A DNA stretch of 20,735 nucleotides from an uncultured Desulfuromonadales bacterium (lineage in GTDB: Bacteria; Desulfobacterota; Desulfuromonadia; Desulfuromonadales; Geopsychrobacteraceae), in assembly GCA_945787295.1 (NCBI GenBank), contig CALZHQ010000082.1:1-20735 (forward strand), in the 5' to 3' direction. The notes under the pieces are model-generated. The model was not told where the DNA came from, searched no databases, and saw only the letters and a program-made list of their open reading frames with translations. Made by a program: the position numbers and the translations under genes. Positions 7,301-13,352 of the stretch are shown in pieces (the stretch's first letter is position 1; every line of letters starts with the position of its first letter).

Positions 7301-7440
7301 TTGCTACCAAGTAATGCGGGACGCAACCGGAGAACTTTTTCGACGTCGCTTAGAGCTTTCTCCAGGACTGCCTGTTCTTCATTCGAACAGGTTAATCTGC
7401 TCTGCAATCTGGCTATTTTCCACAACTCCCAGTTCATCAT
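4324..7440 (-). CDS. Very large tyrosine recombinase/integrase (about 1,038 aa)
   Basis: This is the last gene of the trio. A tyrosine-recombinase catalytic domain lies in the middle (about residues 530-725): box I arginine in YCGLRYTEIRSL (about 535), H-x-x-R in FHHLRHSAANW (about 645), the FLGHSSP histidine (about 710) and the nucleophile tyrosine in VQSYLHLF, nine residues after that His. The set looks complete, so strand cleavage is expected. The 500-residue N-terminal part matches nothing I know, except that the segment before the catalytic domain should include the core-binding helices. About 310 further residues follow the tyrosine, with helix-turn-helix-like stretches (STVSRRRHVPQAQLTSW; ASELADRYGLPVSQV). 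Usual integrases are 300-450 aa. The start is uncertain: ATG 7440 or 7437, or ATG 7491/7488 or TTG 7494 further upstream. All overlap the previous gene, suggesting coupling. Confidence 0.8.
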   Translation of the reverse strand: MMNWELWKIARLQSRLTCSNEEQAVLEKALSDVEKVLRLRPALLGSNPGRIDVVELDALRSQLKKDVTLAEYLLRQKLLLSFLRELKKVGWQLEVPAAEIVIKREPSFFLPTSFRKVQAADDLRQAFLQNLQGTEAAPERLIGQALLSAILFGGLHNPEWWTHWLRAVGTLSRYQGHTWMSLQREVRYKIGNQILGSETEHLHWPVDPLTELLMFKLLRREELETVCSLSLKRTLVPLLNQLGYPNLKTFHKAVADLGSELAINGFPLGLLGELTGDRPAASLDERIWARLLAGRALGGGMPDSIGLADDDLEQGWDDLNSLETNPAAAADKELQEHLFRQMKRILSVGKTGGTEERSIAASSKRSYQALEIFVAENHTRFAPVMRLLSAWALHLLRTKQDGIILRPGSVKRYLQSFGEQLIAFVGSENFLEYDPDDFLECYLELIQRHIDNPRSKREDVYCAAVLVRFHVYLVQKCGAPRIPLSELRAEAKGTVNANLLTFEEFEAVLKVLQGRAKATRAQEMAILIAILGFYCGLRYTEIRSLQLRDLQGWSRPTIQVRSNSIAKKKTPAAHRWIQLFTLLPAQWRKRLLEWRDKRCLESADDLQALLFAMPDSPKLMLRRDPCFKAIVTAMRAITGDYGLCFHHLRHSAANWFFLRLYGISEEQRKQFKFLDHELFGEEQGHALRREYLGSQSEGRNLLYATAIFLGHSSPASTVQSYLHLFDWLAGEELRQLEHRPRLDFELAQCITELGRDRLDQLTAEGQAGRKYWVVSDLCVPLRKHFTAELTPFDDLVLVRRALTKYRFPKDALLDFNPWQQIPLALHELEAGSKISTVSRRRHVPQAQLTSWHKQAEQIKQMRTRGQRGQLGKLRHIWSEEQGGFPPIPSSKVERDLVTQLWNNYQQLRNREKESVQRSIELFLQKFSPYRPFITFSMHRDLKAYLKSLRLIGVPEDMLHLVILTSGDNEVLPSARASELADRYGLPVSQVHAEARGSGKKKGTLGVKVGRAHDSRQFTLSKGFRCFVYCSAIYMHILA

Positions 7441-9970
7441 GGTACTCACGCGTTGACCCCACTCCTTTAATCGGTTTGAAATTGACATCATCAAGCATCA
7501 CTTCGAATAGAGGCGATAATTTATGTTTCAGCTTCTTTGTTGTTAAAAACGACCACTTTTCCCAAGGAGCCTGGCCATTATCCCAATGGCCCAATTGCGC
7601 GTTGATGATTTCTGAGGGAATTCCCTGTGCCACTGCACGAGTACGCACAAGATGGCGTAAAGCATTCCCTTTGAAAACAAAACCGTAATCAGCCAGCCGT
7701 TTAACAATATCTGCTGTGTCGAGAGGACGAACCCGGTTTTCTTCATCCAGCATGAAGAGCCAGGAGCCAAACATGTCGCCAGCAACCACGCCTCCCTTCA
7801 AAGCAGCCTTCAACGCCAATGCTTTTTCCCGATCGACGATGTAGAGCCATAGATAAATATTGTTCAAATGCTCAAGGTAGTTCTGATATTGCTCCAGGAT
7901 TGTGGGCGGTAACCAAATCAGACGTGAGTTGAAATAATCGACAGTGCTTTTTTCGTTGATAATGGCAAAGCCGGATTCCGTATGAAAAGAACTGGGCACC
8001 TTGATCGCTTTTCCGATGGCCCGGGCTCCGGATGCTAAGGAAAGTCCAAGTGCCGTATAAAGGGTCAGGGGATTGTGGATTTTGTACAACTCTTGAGGAA
8101 GCTTTTGCGACTGTCGTACGGGCCGGTTCCGATTAACTTCCAGATAAGCCTTGCTGAAAACACTCTTTAGCACTTTCACCTCTGGACAAAATGGGCTTCC
8201 AACCGCACCGCTTTGCTCCCGTCTAGCCTGAGAGCTGACGCAAAGCAAATGGGGGGATTGCCCCCACCCCATATGCGCCAAGTCGCCTCTAACTTGCTGC
8301 ATCAACTCCAAACAGGTTTTGGCATAATGTTCACAGAGCTTTCCGGATTCGGCTCGAGTGTAATGCGACACCACTCGCCCCAAATAATGATTTTTACCGC
8401 TCCAATACATTGGCAATGTGATATCCGAACCTTGCTGGTTCAATCCAATGTGAAAAAGATGCCTGCTAAGTCTACTGTCCGTGTAATCACCGGATTCTCG
8501 ATTTCGAAGAAAAAATAATGCTTCCGTAACCTTTTCCCTGATCTCAGGCTTCTCCCTACCGAACAAAGGTTTATTCGAAACGATCCGTTTCGGTTTATAG
8601 AGAGACCAGAGCCTTGACATGATAATTGGGAGCGGGAGAAGGACATGATCAGACAGCTCTGCATCAACCCGATGTTTTTTTTTGATTGATGCAGTTGCGG
8701 GGCGGACAACGACATAAAGGTTACCGCCTCGCCCACTCAATAATCCTGGACTTATAGGTTTTTCAACCGTGCTCTGTTCATTGTAATAGTCCTCGCTATA
8801 AAATTTAAAGTTCGCCAGGTCTTGCAAGTCGATGGAGCACCAAAGCATCAAGCCAAGCGCCAAACACACTTCCGGTGAAAAGTTCGACTGTTGGCATTGT
8901 TCGCAATCTTGAGGAGGGTAAATAAAACTAATCAGAGTGGCAGTTTCCCAAGAACTAAGACCCGGCTTTTGTGATGGTAACTGTTGATTCAGGATGGCGA
9001 TTCGATTACGAAACCCTCTCGCCGCATGTGCTCTTTGCCGAGAGGTCGAACCGTCGTCGGTCTCTGCCCGCCCATCAAATACCGCTGTAATCAGCGAATG
9101 TCCGGTCTCTTGCTCGTCCTTGTGACCAACATCGCGCCTGAACTGATCAATAACATCCCGCGAGAGTGATGGGACTCCGGCAACCCGAAAAGCGGCTTGC
9201 CCTGTATCCCCCTCTCCAAGCCATCGTTCCTGTTCTGCGGATACGTGTCCAGACGCAGTCGTTGAGCGTTGTGCCGAACGCTTTTTCATCGGCAAAAGAT
9301 TTTTCTTTTCTCGATTTAAGCGTGCGAGGATCGACACAAGGATTTCTTCATTTTCATCGAGAGCTTCAAGCTTCTCGACGTAATCAACAAGCGAGAGCGG
9401 ATGCTCGGGAAAGAGCGCCAGCAATTCACGGCCGTTGACACGCTCAGCAAGCTTCCGAACATCTAGCAAAAACTTGTAGCGTAACTCGCTAAAATCGGAT
9501 GTCCCCTCATCTTCAGCACTGCGAAGCCGAACATCGACCAGCACACTCAGTGCCTGGCAAGTCAAAAACTTACTTTCAAGTTCCACAGGCGCAGAACGAC
9601 ACAGAAGTGCATAGAGCGGATGACTTCCCAAGTACTTACGTGGCAGCTTTTCCCCTAAAGGAACTTTCTTCGAGTAATCCTTTATTTCCTCAAAATTACT
9701 GTCATCTGATTCGACCATCACCCTCAGAACCCACTGCCATGAGGATAGCTGTTCTGGTAAAAAAAGTGCTGAATACTCTGTTTGCAGAGAGGCGAACTCA
9801 GATAACTTATTCAATAGACGGGAGCCGTTTTGCAAAACGGACTTCAAGCAAGCCAGGTTTGGTGGCGCATCAATAAACTCCAAAAAAGCATTGACTTCAT
9901 CCGGCTCACAACCAAGGGCTTTCGCTTGCCCTAAGAGGATTGACCAATCGTTACTTTTCGTCATCACCAT
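7379..9970 (-). CDS. Large integrase-like protein with Trp in place of the catalytic Tyr (863 aa)
   Basis: This is the middle gene of the trio. The C-terminal third follows the tyrosine-recombinase pattern: an arginine in ASGARAIGKAI (about residue 649), H-x-x-R in ALRHLVRTRA (about 773) and AQLGHWDNGQAPW (GH at about 795). In large integrases of this style that I recall, the next motif reads PWGRYS with Y as nucleophile. Here it is PWEKWS, with TGG at 7553-7555, and no tyrosine follows for about 35 residues. The protein may be a non-cleaving partner of the 1,038-aa recombinase, or use another residue. A C-x2-C pair (CEQCQQ) lies mid-protein. I chose ATG 9970 because GGAAGGG lies 6 nt upstream; the alternative at 9985 lacks a site and 9964 is also possible. 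It overlaps the upstream gene by 20 nt and the downstream gene by about 60. Confidence 0.75.
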   Translation of the reverse strand: MVMTKSNDWSILLGQAKALGCEPDEVNAFLEFIDAPPNLACLKSVLQNGSRLLNKLSEFASLQTEYSALFLPEQLSSWQWVLRVMVESDDSNFEEIKDYSKKVPLGEKLPRKYLGSHPLYALLCRSAPVELESKFLTCQALSVLVDVRLRSAEDEGTSDFSELRYKFLLDVRKLAERVNGRELLALFPEHPLSLVDYVEKLEALDENEEILVSILARLNREKKNLLPMKKRSAQRSTTASGHVSAEQERWLGEGDTGQAAFRVAGVPSLSRDVIDQFRRDVGHKDEQETGHSLITAVFDGRAETDDGSTSRQRAHAARGFRNRIAILNQQLPSQKPGLSSWETATLISFIYPPQDCEQCQQSNFSPEVCLALGLMLWCSIDLQDLANFKFYSEDYYNEQSTVEKPISPGLLSGRGGNLYVVVRPATASIKKKHRVDAELSDHVLLPLPIIMSRLWSLYKPKRIVSNKPLFGREKPEIREKVTEALFFLRNRESGDYTDSRLSRHLFHIGLNQQGSDITLPMYWSGKNHYLGRVVSHYTRAESGKLCEHYAKTCLELMQQVRGDLAHMGWGQSPHLLCVSSQARREQSGAVGSPFCPEVKVLKSVFSKAYLEVNRNRPVRQSQKLPQELYKIHNPLTLYTALGLSLASGARAIGKAIKVPSSFHTESGFAIINEKSTVDYFNSRLIWLPPTILEQYQNYLEHLNNIYLWLYIVDREKALALKAALKGGVVAGDMFGSWLFMLDEENRVRPLDTADIVKRLADYGFVFKGNALRHLVRTRAVAQGIPSEIINAQLGHWDNGQAPWEKWSFLTTKKLKHKLSPLFEVMLDDVNFKPIKGVGSTREYHDELGVVENSQIAEQINLFE

Positions 9971-10526
9971 CCAAAACCCTTCCAACGAAAGTGCTGGTTA
10001 CAGGAAGTATTACTGACTGGAGATATTTAGGCTGCTTTTTAAATGAAAACCAGCTATTAAGCATTCGATCGGGTACCGCTTGGCTTGCCATGATTGCCTC
10101 ACGCAAATCACCCTTACCTTGCGCGTAAGGCAAGAGGGACAAAAAGAAGTCAGCACAAACCATCTCGTGTATAGCTTTACCCGACATCTCCCCCTCTGCA
10201 TACGAAACCACAGGAACCTCACTGGGGGGATTCTTTTCTGCGGCTAAATATGTTCTAAGACCAGCAACAACATACTTTTTATCAACTTTATTTATGATCG
10301 AAATCGGATGGATTGCTAACAGGTGCGCCACACCTTTAGCACTGAGATGGCCAAACACTGGCCTTAGGAAAAACAGAGGGTGTTTTTTTTGATAAGGTCT
10401 ATATTGCGGATGGTATTCCAGCTCCTTGTATCGTACTTTAACAATCTCCAAAACGTCCCTCCGACTGCCTGAGTTTACACATATAATCAGTAAAAACAGC
10501 ATATCAGCCAACAGGACAATACTCAA
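9951..10526 (-). CDS. Small protein of the recombinase trio, unknown family (191 aa)
   Basis: This is the first gene of the operon. I do not recognise the family. The first 17 residues are hydrophobic (VLLADMLFLLIICV), more like a buried helix than a clear signal peptide. The rest is basic and mixed (KVRYKELEYHPQYRPYQKKHP, then LRTYLAAEKN and a C-terminal half ending DGDDEK). Small third partners accompany paired tyrosine recombinases in elements such as Tn554 (TnpC) and GMT islands (GmtX), and the context suggests a similar accessory role in recombination or its control. The start is uncertain: TTG at 10526 has only AGGT about 10 nt upstream, and ATG at 10502 has no site. The stop overlaps the next gene's start by 20 nt. 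Confidence 0.6.
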   Translation of the reverse strand: MSIVLLADMLFLLIICVNSGSRRDVLEIVKVRYKELEYHPQYRPYQKKHPLFFLRPVFGHLSAKGVAHLLAIHPISIINKVDKKYVVAGLRTYLAAEKNPPSEVPVVSYAEGEMSGKAIHEMVCADFFLSLLPYAQGKGDLREAIMASQAVPDRMLNSWFSFKKQPKYLQSVILPVTSTFVGRVLDGDDEK

Positions 10527-10681
10527 CTACACACTACCTACATACCTACTTTTTTGTGCCCAAATTTGATCTTATTGTAATTTTAACAAAAATTAAAGAA
10601 TAAATTATCAGGCCATAAGTATTCGTTATTGCATGTAATGATGTGGACATATATCATTTTTGGCGCTTTTTAGACAGATTA
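10527..10681. other. AT-rich gap: leader of the recombinase operon and probable right edge of the element
   Basis: This 155-bp stretch is visibly richer in A+T than both sides. Next to the TTG at 10526 it carries four CTAC units (GTAG on the transcribed strand) within 10,527-10,549. It must hold the promoter of the trio, but I found no convincing -35/-10 pair. No hairpin terminator for the xthA transcript is seen. TGGCGC...TTTAGACA at 10,661-10,676 has a partial counterpart at 4,313-4,330. Confidence 0.45.
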
Positions 10682-11497
10682 TCATAGTGCAAATTCTGCC
10701 CAGATCGGACAGTGGTCGGAGGGCTTTTCCATGCCACGCAACTGATAGTCGATTCCGCTGTCGCTGCAGAGCTCATAGAGCGGCTGGCTGGCCATGATCT
10801 GATCGATGCGCAACCCGCGCTTAGGCTCGGCAGCGAAGGCCCGGGACCGATAATCGAACCAGCTGAAGCGGTCGGCAACCTCCGGGTGATGCTTACGGAA
10901 AGTATCGCGCAAACCCCAGGCATAAACCTTTTCCAGCCACTCCCGCTCTTCAGGCAAAAAACTGCATTTGCCGGTTTTCAACCAGCGCTTGGCATTATCG
11001 GCACCTATGCCGATGTCGGCATCCCGATGGGAGATGTTGATATCCCCCAACACCACCAGCAGTTCATCGGGTTTAGCCTCAGCCTCCAGCCAACGCTGCA
11101 AATTTGCATAAAAAACCCGTTTGTTGGGAAACTTTTCCGGGTGGTCACGATTCTCCCCTTGCGGAAAGTAACCGTTCACGACCCGCAGGCTCCGGCCACC
11201 GTCGAGTTGGTGCCGGGTGATGAGCAAGCGGCGCTGGTGTTTGGGATCTTCGCCGGGAAAGCCTTTTTGCACTTCGGTCGGCGCTACTTTCGACAAGGTA
11301 GCGACACCGTAGTGGGCCTTCCCACCGTGATAAACCACCTGATAACCGAGCTGCTCGATCATCTCCAGCGGGAATTCGCTGTCGTGGACCTTGGTTTCCT
11401 GCAGGCCGATGATGTCAGGCTGATGCTGCGCGACCAGCGCTTGCATCTGATGGGGGCGGGCGCGTAACCCGTTGACATTAAAAGAGATGATTTTCAA
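10682..11497 (-). CDS. xthA: Exodeoxyribonuclease III (271 codons, AP endonuclease)
   Basis: This Mg-dependent 3'-5' exonuclease and AP endonuclease acts in base-excision repair. It aligns with E. coli ExoIII along its whole length (about 270 vs 268 aa). Catalytic-site residues are visible: N7 in SFNVNG, E34 in LQETK, the GDINIS pair (D152, N154), the D of RIDQIM, and the closing SDH in [15 protein letters not shown] and the RWLRTGKCSF-like block are also kept. The start is TTG at 11497: AGGAG lies 6 nt upstream and the KIISFNVNG strand begins immediately. It starts 15 nt after the recQ stop, so it is probably co-transcribed with ubiD-like and recQ genes, and the broken recQ could reduce its expression by polarity. 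Its 3' end abuts the recombinase element. Confidence 0.95.
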   Translation of the reverse strand: MKIISFNVNGLRARPHQMQALVAQHQPDIIGLQETKVHDSEFPLEMIEQLGYQVVYHGGKAHYGVATLSKVAPTEVQKGFPGEDPKHQRRLLITRHQLDGGRSLRVVNGYFPQGENRDHPEKFPNKRVFYANLQRWLEAEAKPDELLVVLGDINISHRDADIGIGADNAKRWLKTGKCSFLPEEREWLEKVYAWGLRDTFRKHHPEVADRFSWFDYRSRAFAAEPKRGLRIDQIMASQPLYELCSDSGIDYQLRGMEKPSDHCPIWAEFAL

Positions 11498-11512
11498 GAT
11501 AAGCTCCTATTT

Positions 11513-12223
11513 TCAGCGACACAGATAGCCAACAATTTCATCGATAAACTCGGCACCGTAGCGGGCCAACTTGGTCTGCCCGACGCCATTGACCTTGAGC
11601 AGCGCGTCATCATCTGTCGGCAGGGAGGCGGCCATCTCGGCGAGGCTGGCGTCACCAAACACCACGTAGGGTGGTACACCGTCACGGTCGGCAATCTGCT
11701 TGCGGCGAACCCGCAACCGGTTGAACAGCTCCTGATCATATTCAAGGCCCACAACTTTGCGCTCCGGCCGCTTCTTTTTTGCTGCCTTGAGGCGCGGCTT
11801 GGTGATCGTCAACTGCTGCTCTCCCCGCAACAACGGCCGGGCAGCTTCGGTCAACTTCAACACCGAATAGTTGGCGATATCCTGCTCTAAATAACCGTGG
11901 TGAATCAACTGGCGCAGCAGATGACTCCAGTGATCCTGACTCTGTTCGCGACCGATCCCATAAGTAGACAATTGCTCATGCCGCAGATCGAAGATGCGTT
12001 GGGTTTTCGCCCCGCGCAGTACCTCGATGACATGGCCGATCCCGAAGCGCTGCCCAACCCGGTAAACGCAGGAAAGCGCTTTTTGCGCATCTTCGGTTGC
12101 ATCGTACCGCTCCGGCGGATTCAGGCAGATATCACAGTTACCACAATCCGCCGCCAAAGCTTCGCCGAAATAACCGAGCAAGGCGCGGCGCCGGCAGGTT
12201 CCGGACTCGGCAAACGCGACCAT
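11513..12223 (-). pseudogene. recQ: recQ, C-terminal part in a shifted frame (zinc, winged-helix, HRDC)
   Basis: This is the second half of the interrupted recQ. Counting from the ATG at 12223, four cysteines (10, 27, 30, 33, in GTCRRR and CGNCDIC) form the RecQ zinc site. A winged-helix region follows (about 55-120, with IGHVIEVLRG and YGIG), and an HRDC domain closes the protein (about 160-236, ending VNGVGQTKLARYGAEFI). These parts bind DNA and structure the helicase, but carry no ATPase motifs. The reading frame differs by one from the N-terminal part because of a 13-bp duplication at 12227-12252. The ATG at 12223 has no ribosome site, so independent translation is unlikely. With one duplicate removed the two parts join as EIHKLNAMVAFAES, close to E. 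coli RecQ. Confidence 0.9.
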
Positions 12224-13340
12224 GGCGTTCAGCTTGTGGGTTCAGCTTGTGGATTTCGATCCGTTTCTGCTGCTGGTTGTCGCTCTTTTCAATCAAGCCA
12301 CGGCTGATCGCGATATCGCCGTAACCGAACAGCAGCAGCGCTTCTGCAGGCAGCCCGTCACGACCGGCTCGTCCGGTTTCCTGGTAATAGCTTTCGATGT
12401 TCTTCGGCAGATCATAGTGGACCACAAAGCGCACATTCGGCTTGTCGATCCCCATCCCGAAGGCAACGGTGGCAACGACAATCTGCAGGTCGTCGCGCAG
12501 GAAATCTTCCTGCACCTGTTTGCGTTGTTCCGCCGGCAATCCCGCATGATAGGCCGCAGCGCTGATCCCATCCAGCTGTAACTTCTGTGCCACCTCTTCA
12601 ACCCGCTTACGGCTCAAACAGTAAACGATCCCCGACTCTTGCTGCCGGCTGTCCAGAAAAGCATTCAGCTGCAGATAAGGCTTGGCTTTATCGATCACGG
12701 TGTAGCGGATATTCGGTCGATCAAAACCAGCAATGACCTGCCGGGCATTGTCTAATCTTAACCGTTGAAGGATATCGAGGCGGGTCTGCTTTTCCGCCGT
12801 TGCCGTCAGGGCAACCATCGGCACACCGGGATAAAGTGCACGCAATTGCCCCAATTGAACATATTCCGGGCGGAAATCATGCCCCCACTGAGAGACGCAG
12901 TGCGCTTCATCGATGGCAAACAAAGCAACGTCCAGCTCATTTAAACGTTCAAGAAAGCCATCGCTCAGCAGCCGTTCCGGCGCGACATAGAGCAGGTCCA
13001 GTTCTTGTTGGTGCAGTCTGGCAAGCACTTGCCGTGCCTCAACAGCACCGAGCGAAGAGTTATAACAGGCCGCGCGCACACCATTGGCCAGGAGGGCATC
13101 GACCTGATCCTTCATCAAAGAGATTAACGGGGAAACGACGATAGTGACACCACGACGATGTAAGGCCGGGATCTGGTAGCAAAGGGACTTACCGCCACCG
13201 GTTGGCATCAAGACAAAGGCATCTTCTCCGGCGATCAAGCCATCGATGACTTCTTGCTGAAAAGGTCGATAAGATTGGTAACCAAAGACATTCTGCAGAG
13301 TCTCCAGGGTGCTGTCCTGTGCGGCTGTTTTCGTCATCAT
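12138..13340 (-). pseudogene. recQ: recQ, N-terminal helicase part (ATP-dependent DNA helicase, frameshifted)
   Basis: This is the superfamily 2 DNA helicase motor, acting 3'-5' in recombination repair. Seen here: Walker A TGGGKS at residues 47-52, DEAH box with CVSQWGHDFRPEY (about 144-160), motif III ALTATA, and the arginine-finger motif QETGRAGRDG (about 318-327). Both RecA-like lobes are therefore complete. After about residue 363 the frame is lost and 30-odd unrelated residues precede a stop at 12138, removing the zinc, winged-helix and HRDC parts. The full span minus 13 bp equals exactly 605 codons, matching the usual length of about 609 aa. The ATG at 13340 lies 12 nt after the stop of the UbiD-like gene, so the two are likely co-transcribed. 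The truncated product may keep weak ATPase activity or be degraded. Confidence 0.92.
12227..12252. repeat. Exact 13-bp tandem duplication inside recQ
   Basis: GTTCAGCTTGTGG occurs twice back to back (12227-12239 and 12240-12252) with no mismatch and nothing extending beyond two units. A gain of 13 bp shifts the recQ frame by one. Removing either copy rebuilds the codons for E-I-H-K-L-N-A-M-V-A-F, the conserved RecQ sequence. It looks like a recent replication-slippage event. Confidence 0.95.
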
Positions 13341-13352
13341 TTATTAGCTTTT

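Larger units (their letters stand above)
1..10681. mobile_element. Accessory segment ending in a recombinase trio; probable integrative element, left end outside window
   Basis: From the window start to the AT-rich gap after xthA, the genes are typical accessory cargo (P-loop NTPase, RibD-fold protein, DUF1772 protein, BrnTA toxin-antitoxin, Fic protein), followed by a three-gene tyrosine-recombinase operon. From xthA onward the genes are housekeeping. The recombinase operon lies at the boundary, where integrase genes of integrative elements usually sit. Three copies of a core-plus-hairpin repeat divide the cargo. I see no transposase, no tRNA target and no convincing long terminal repeats, so the exact ends are not established. 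The left limit is at or before position 1; the right limit is probably within 10,527-10,690. Confidence 0.5.

Noticed and set aside
4324..10526. Firm naming of the trio as gmtX/Y/Z or tnpA/B/C
   Set aside because: Protein sizes and gene order do not match what I recall, and I cannot run the profile searches needed.
10712..11467. 251-codon open frame on the plus strand opposite xthA
   Set aside because: It is antisense to a complete, conserved ExoIII, with no recognisable motif or ribosome site.
11513..12223. C-terminal recQ part as an independent gene
   Set aside because: Its ATG lacks a ribosome site, and it joins the N-terminal part perfectly once one 13-bp copy is removed.
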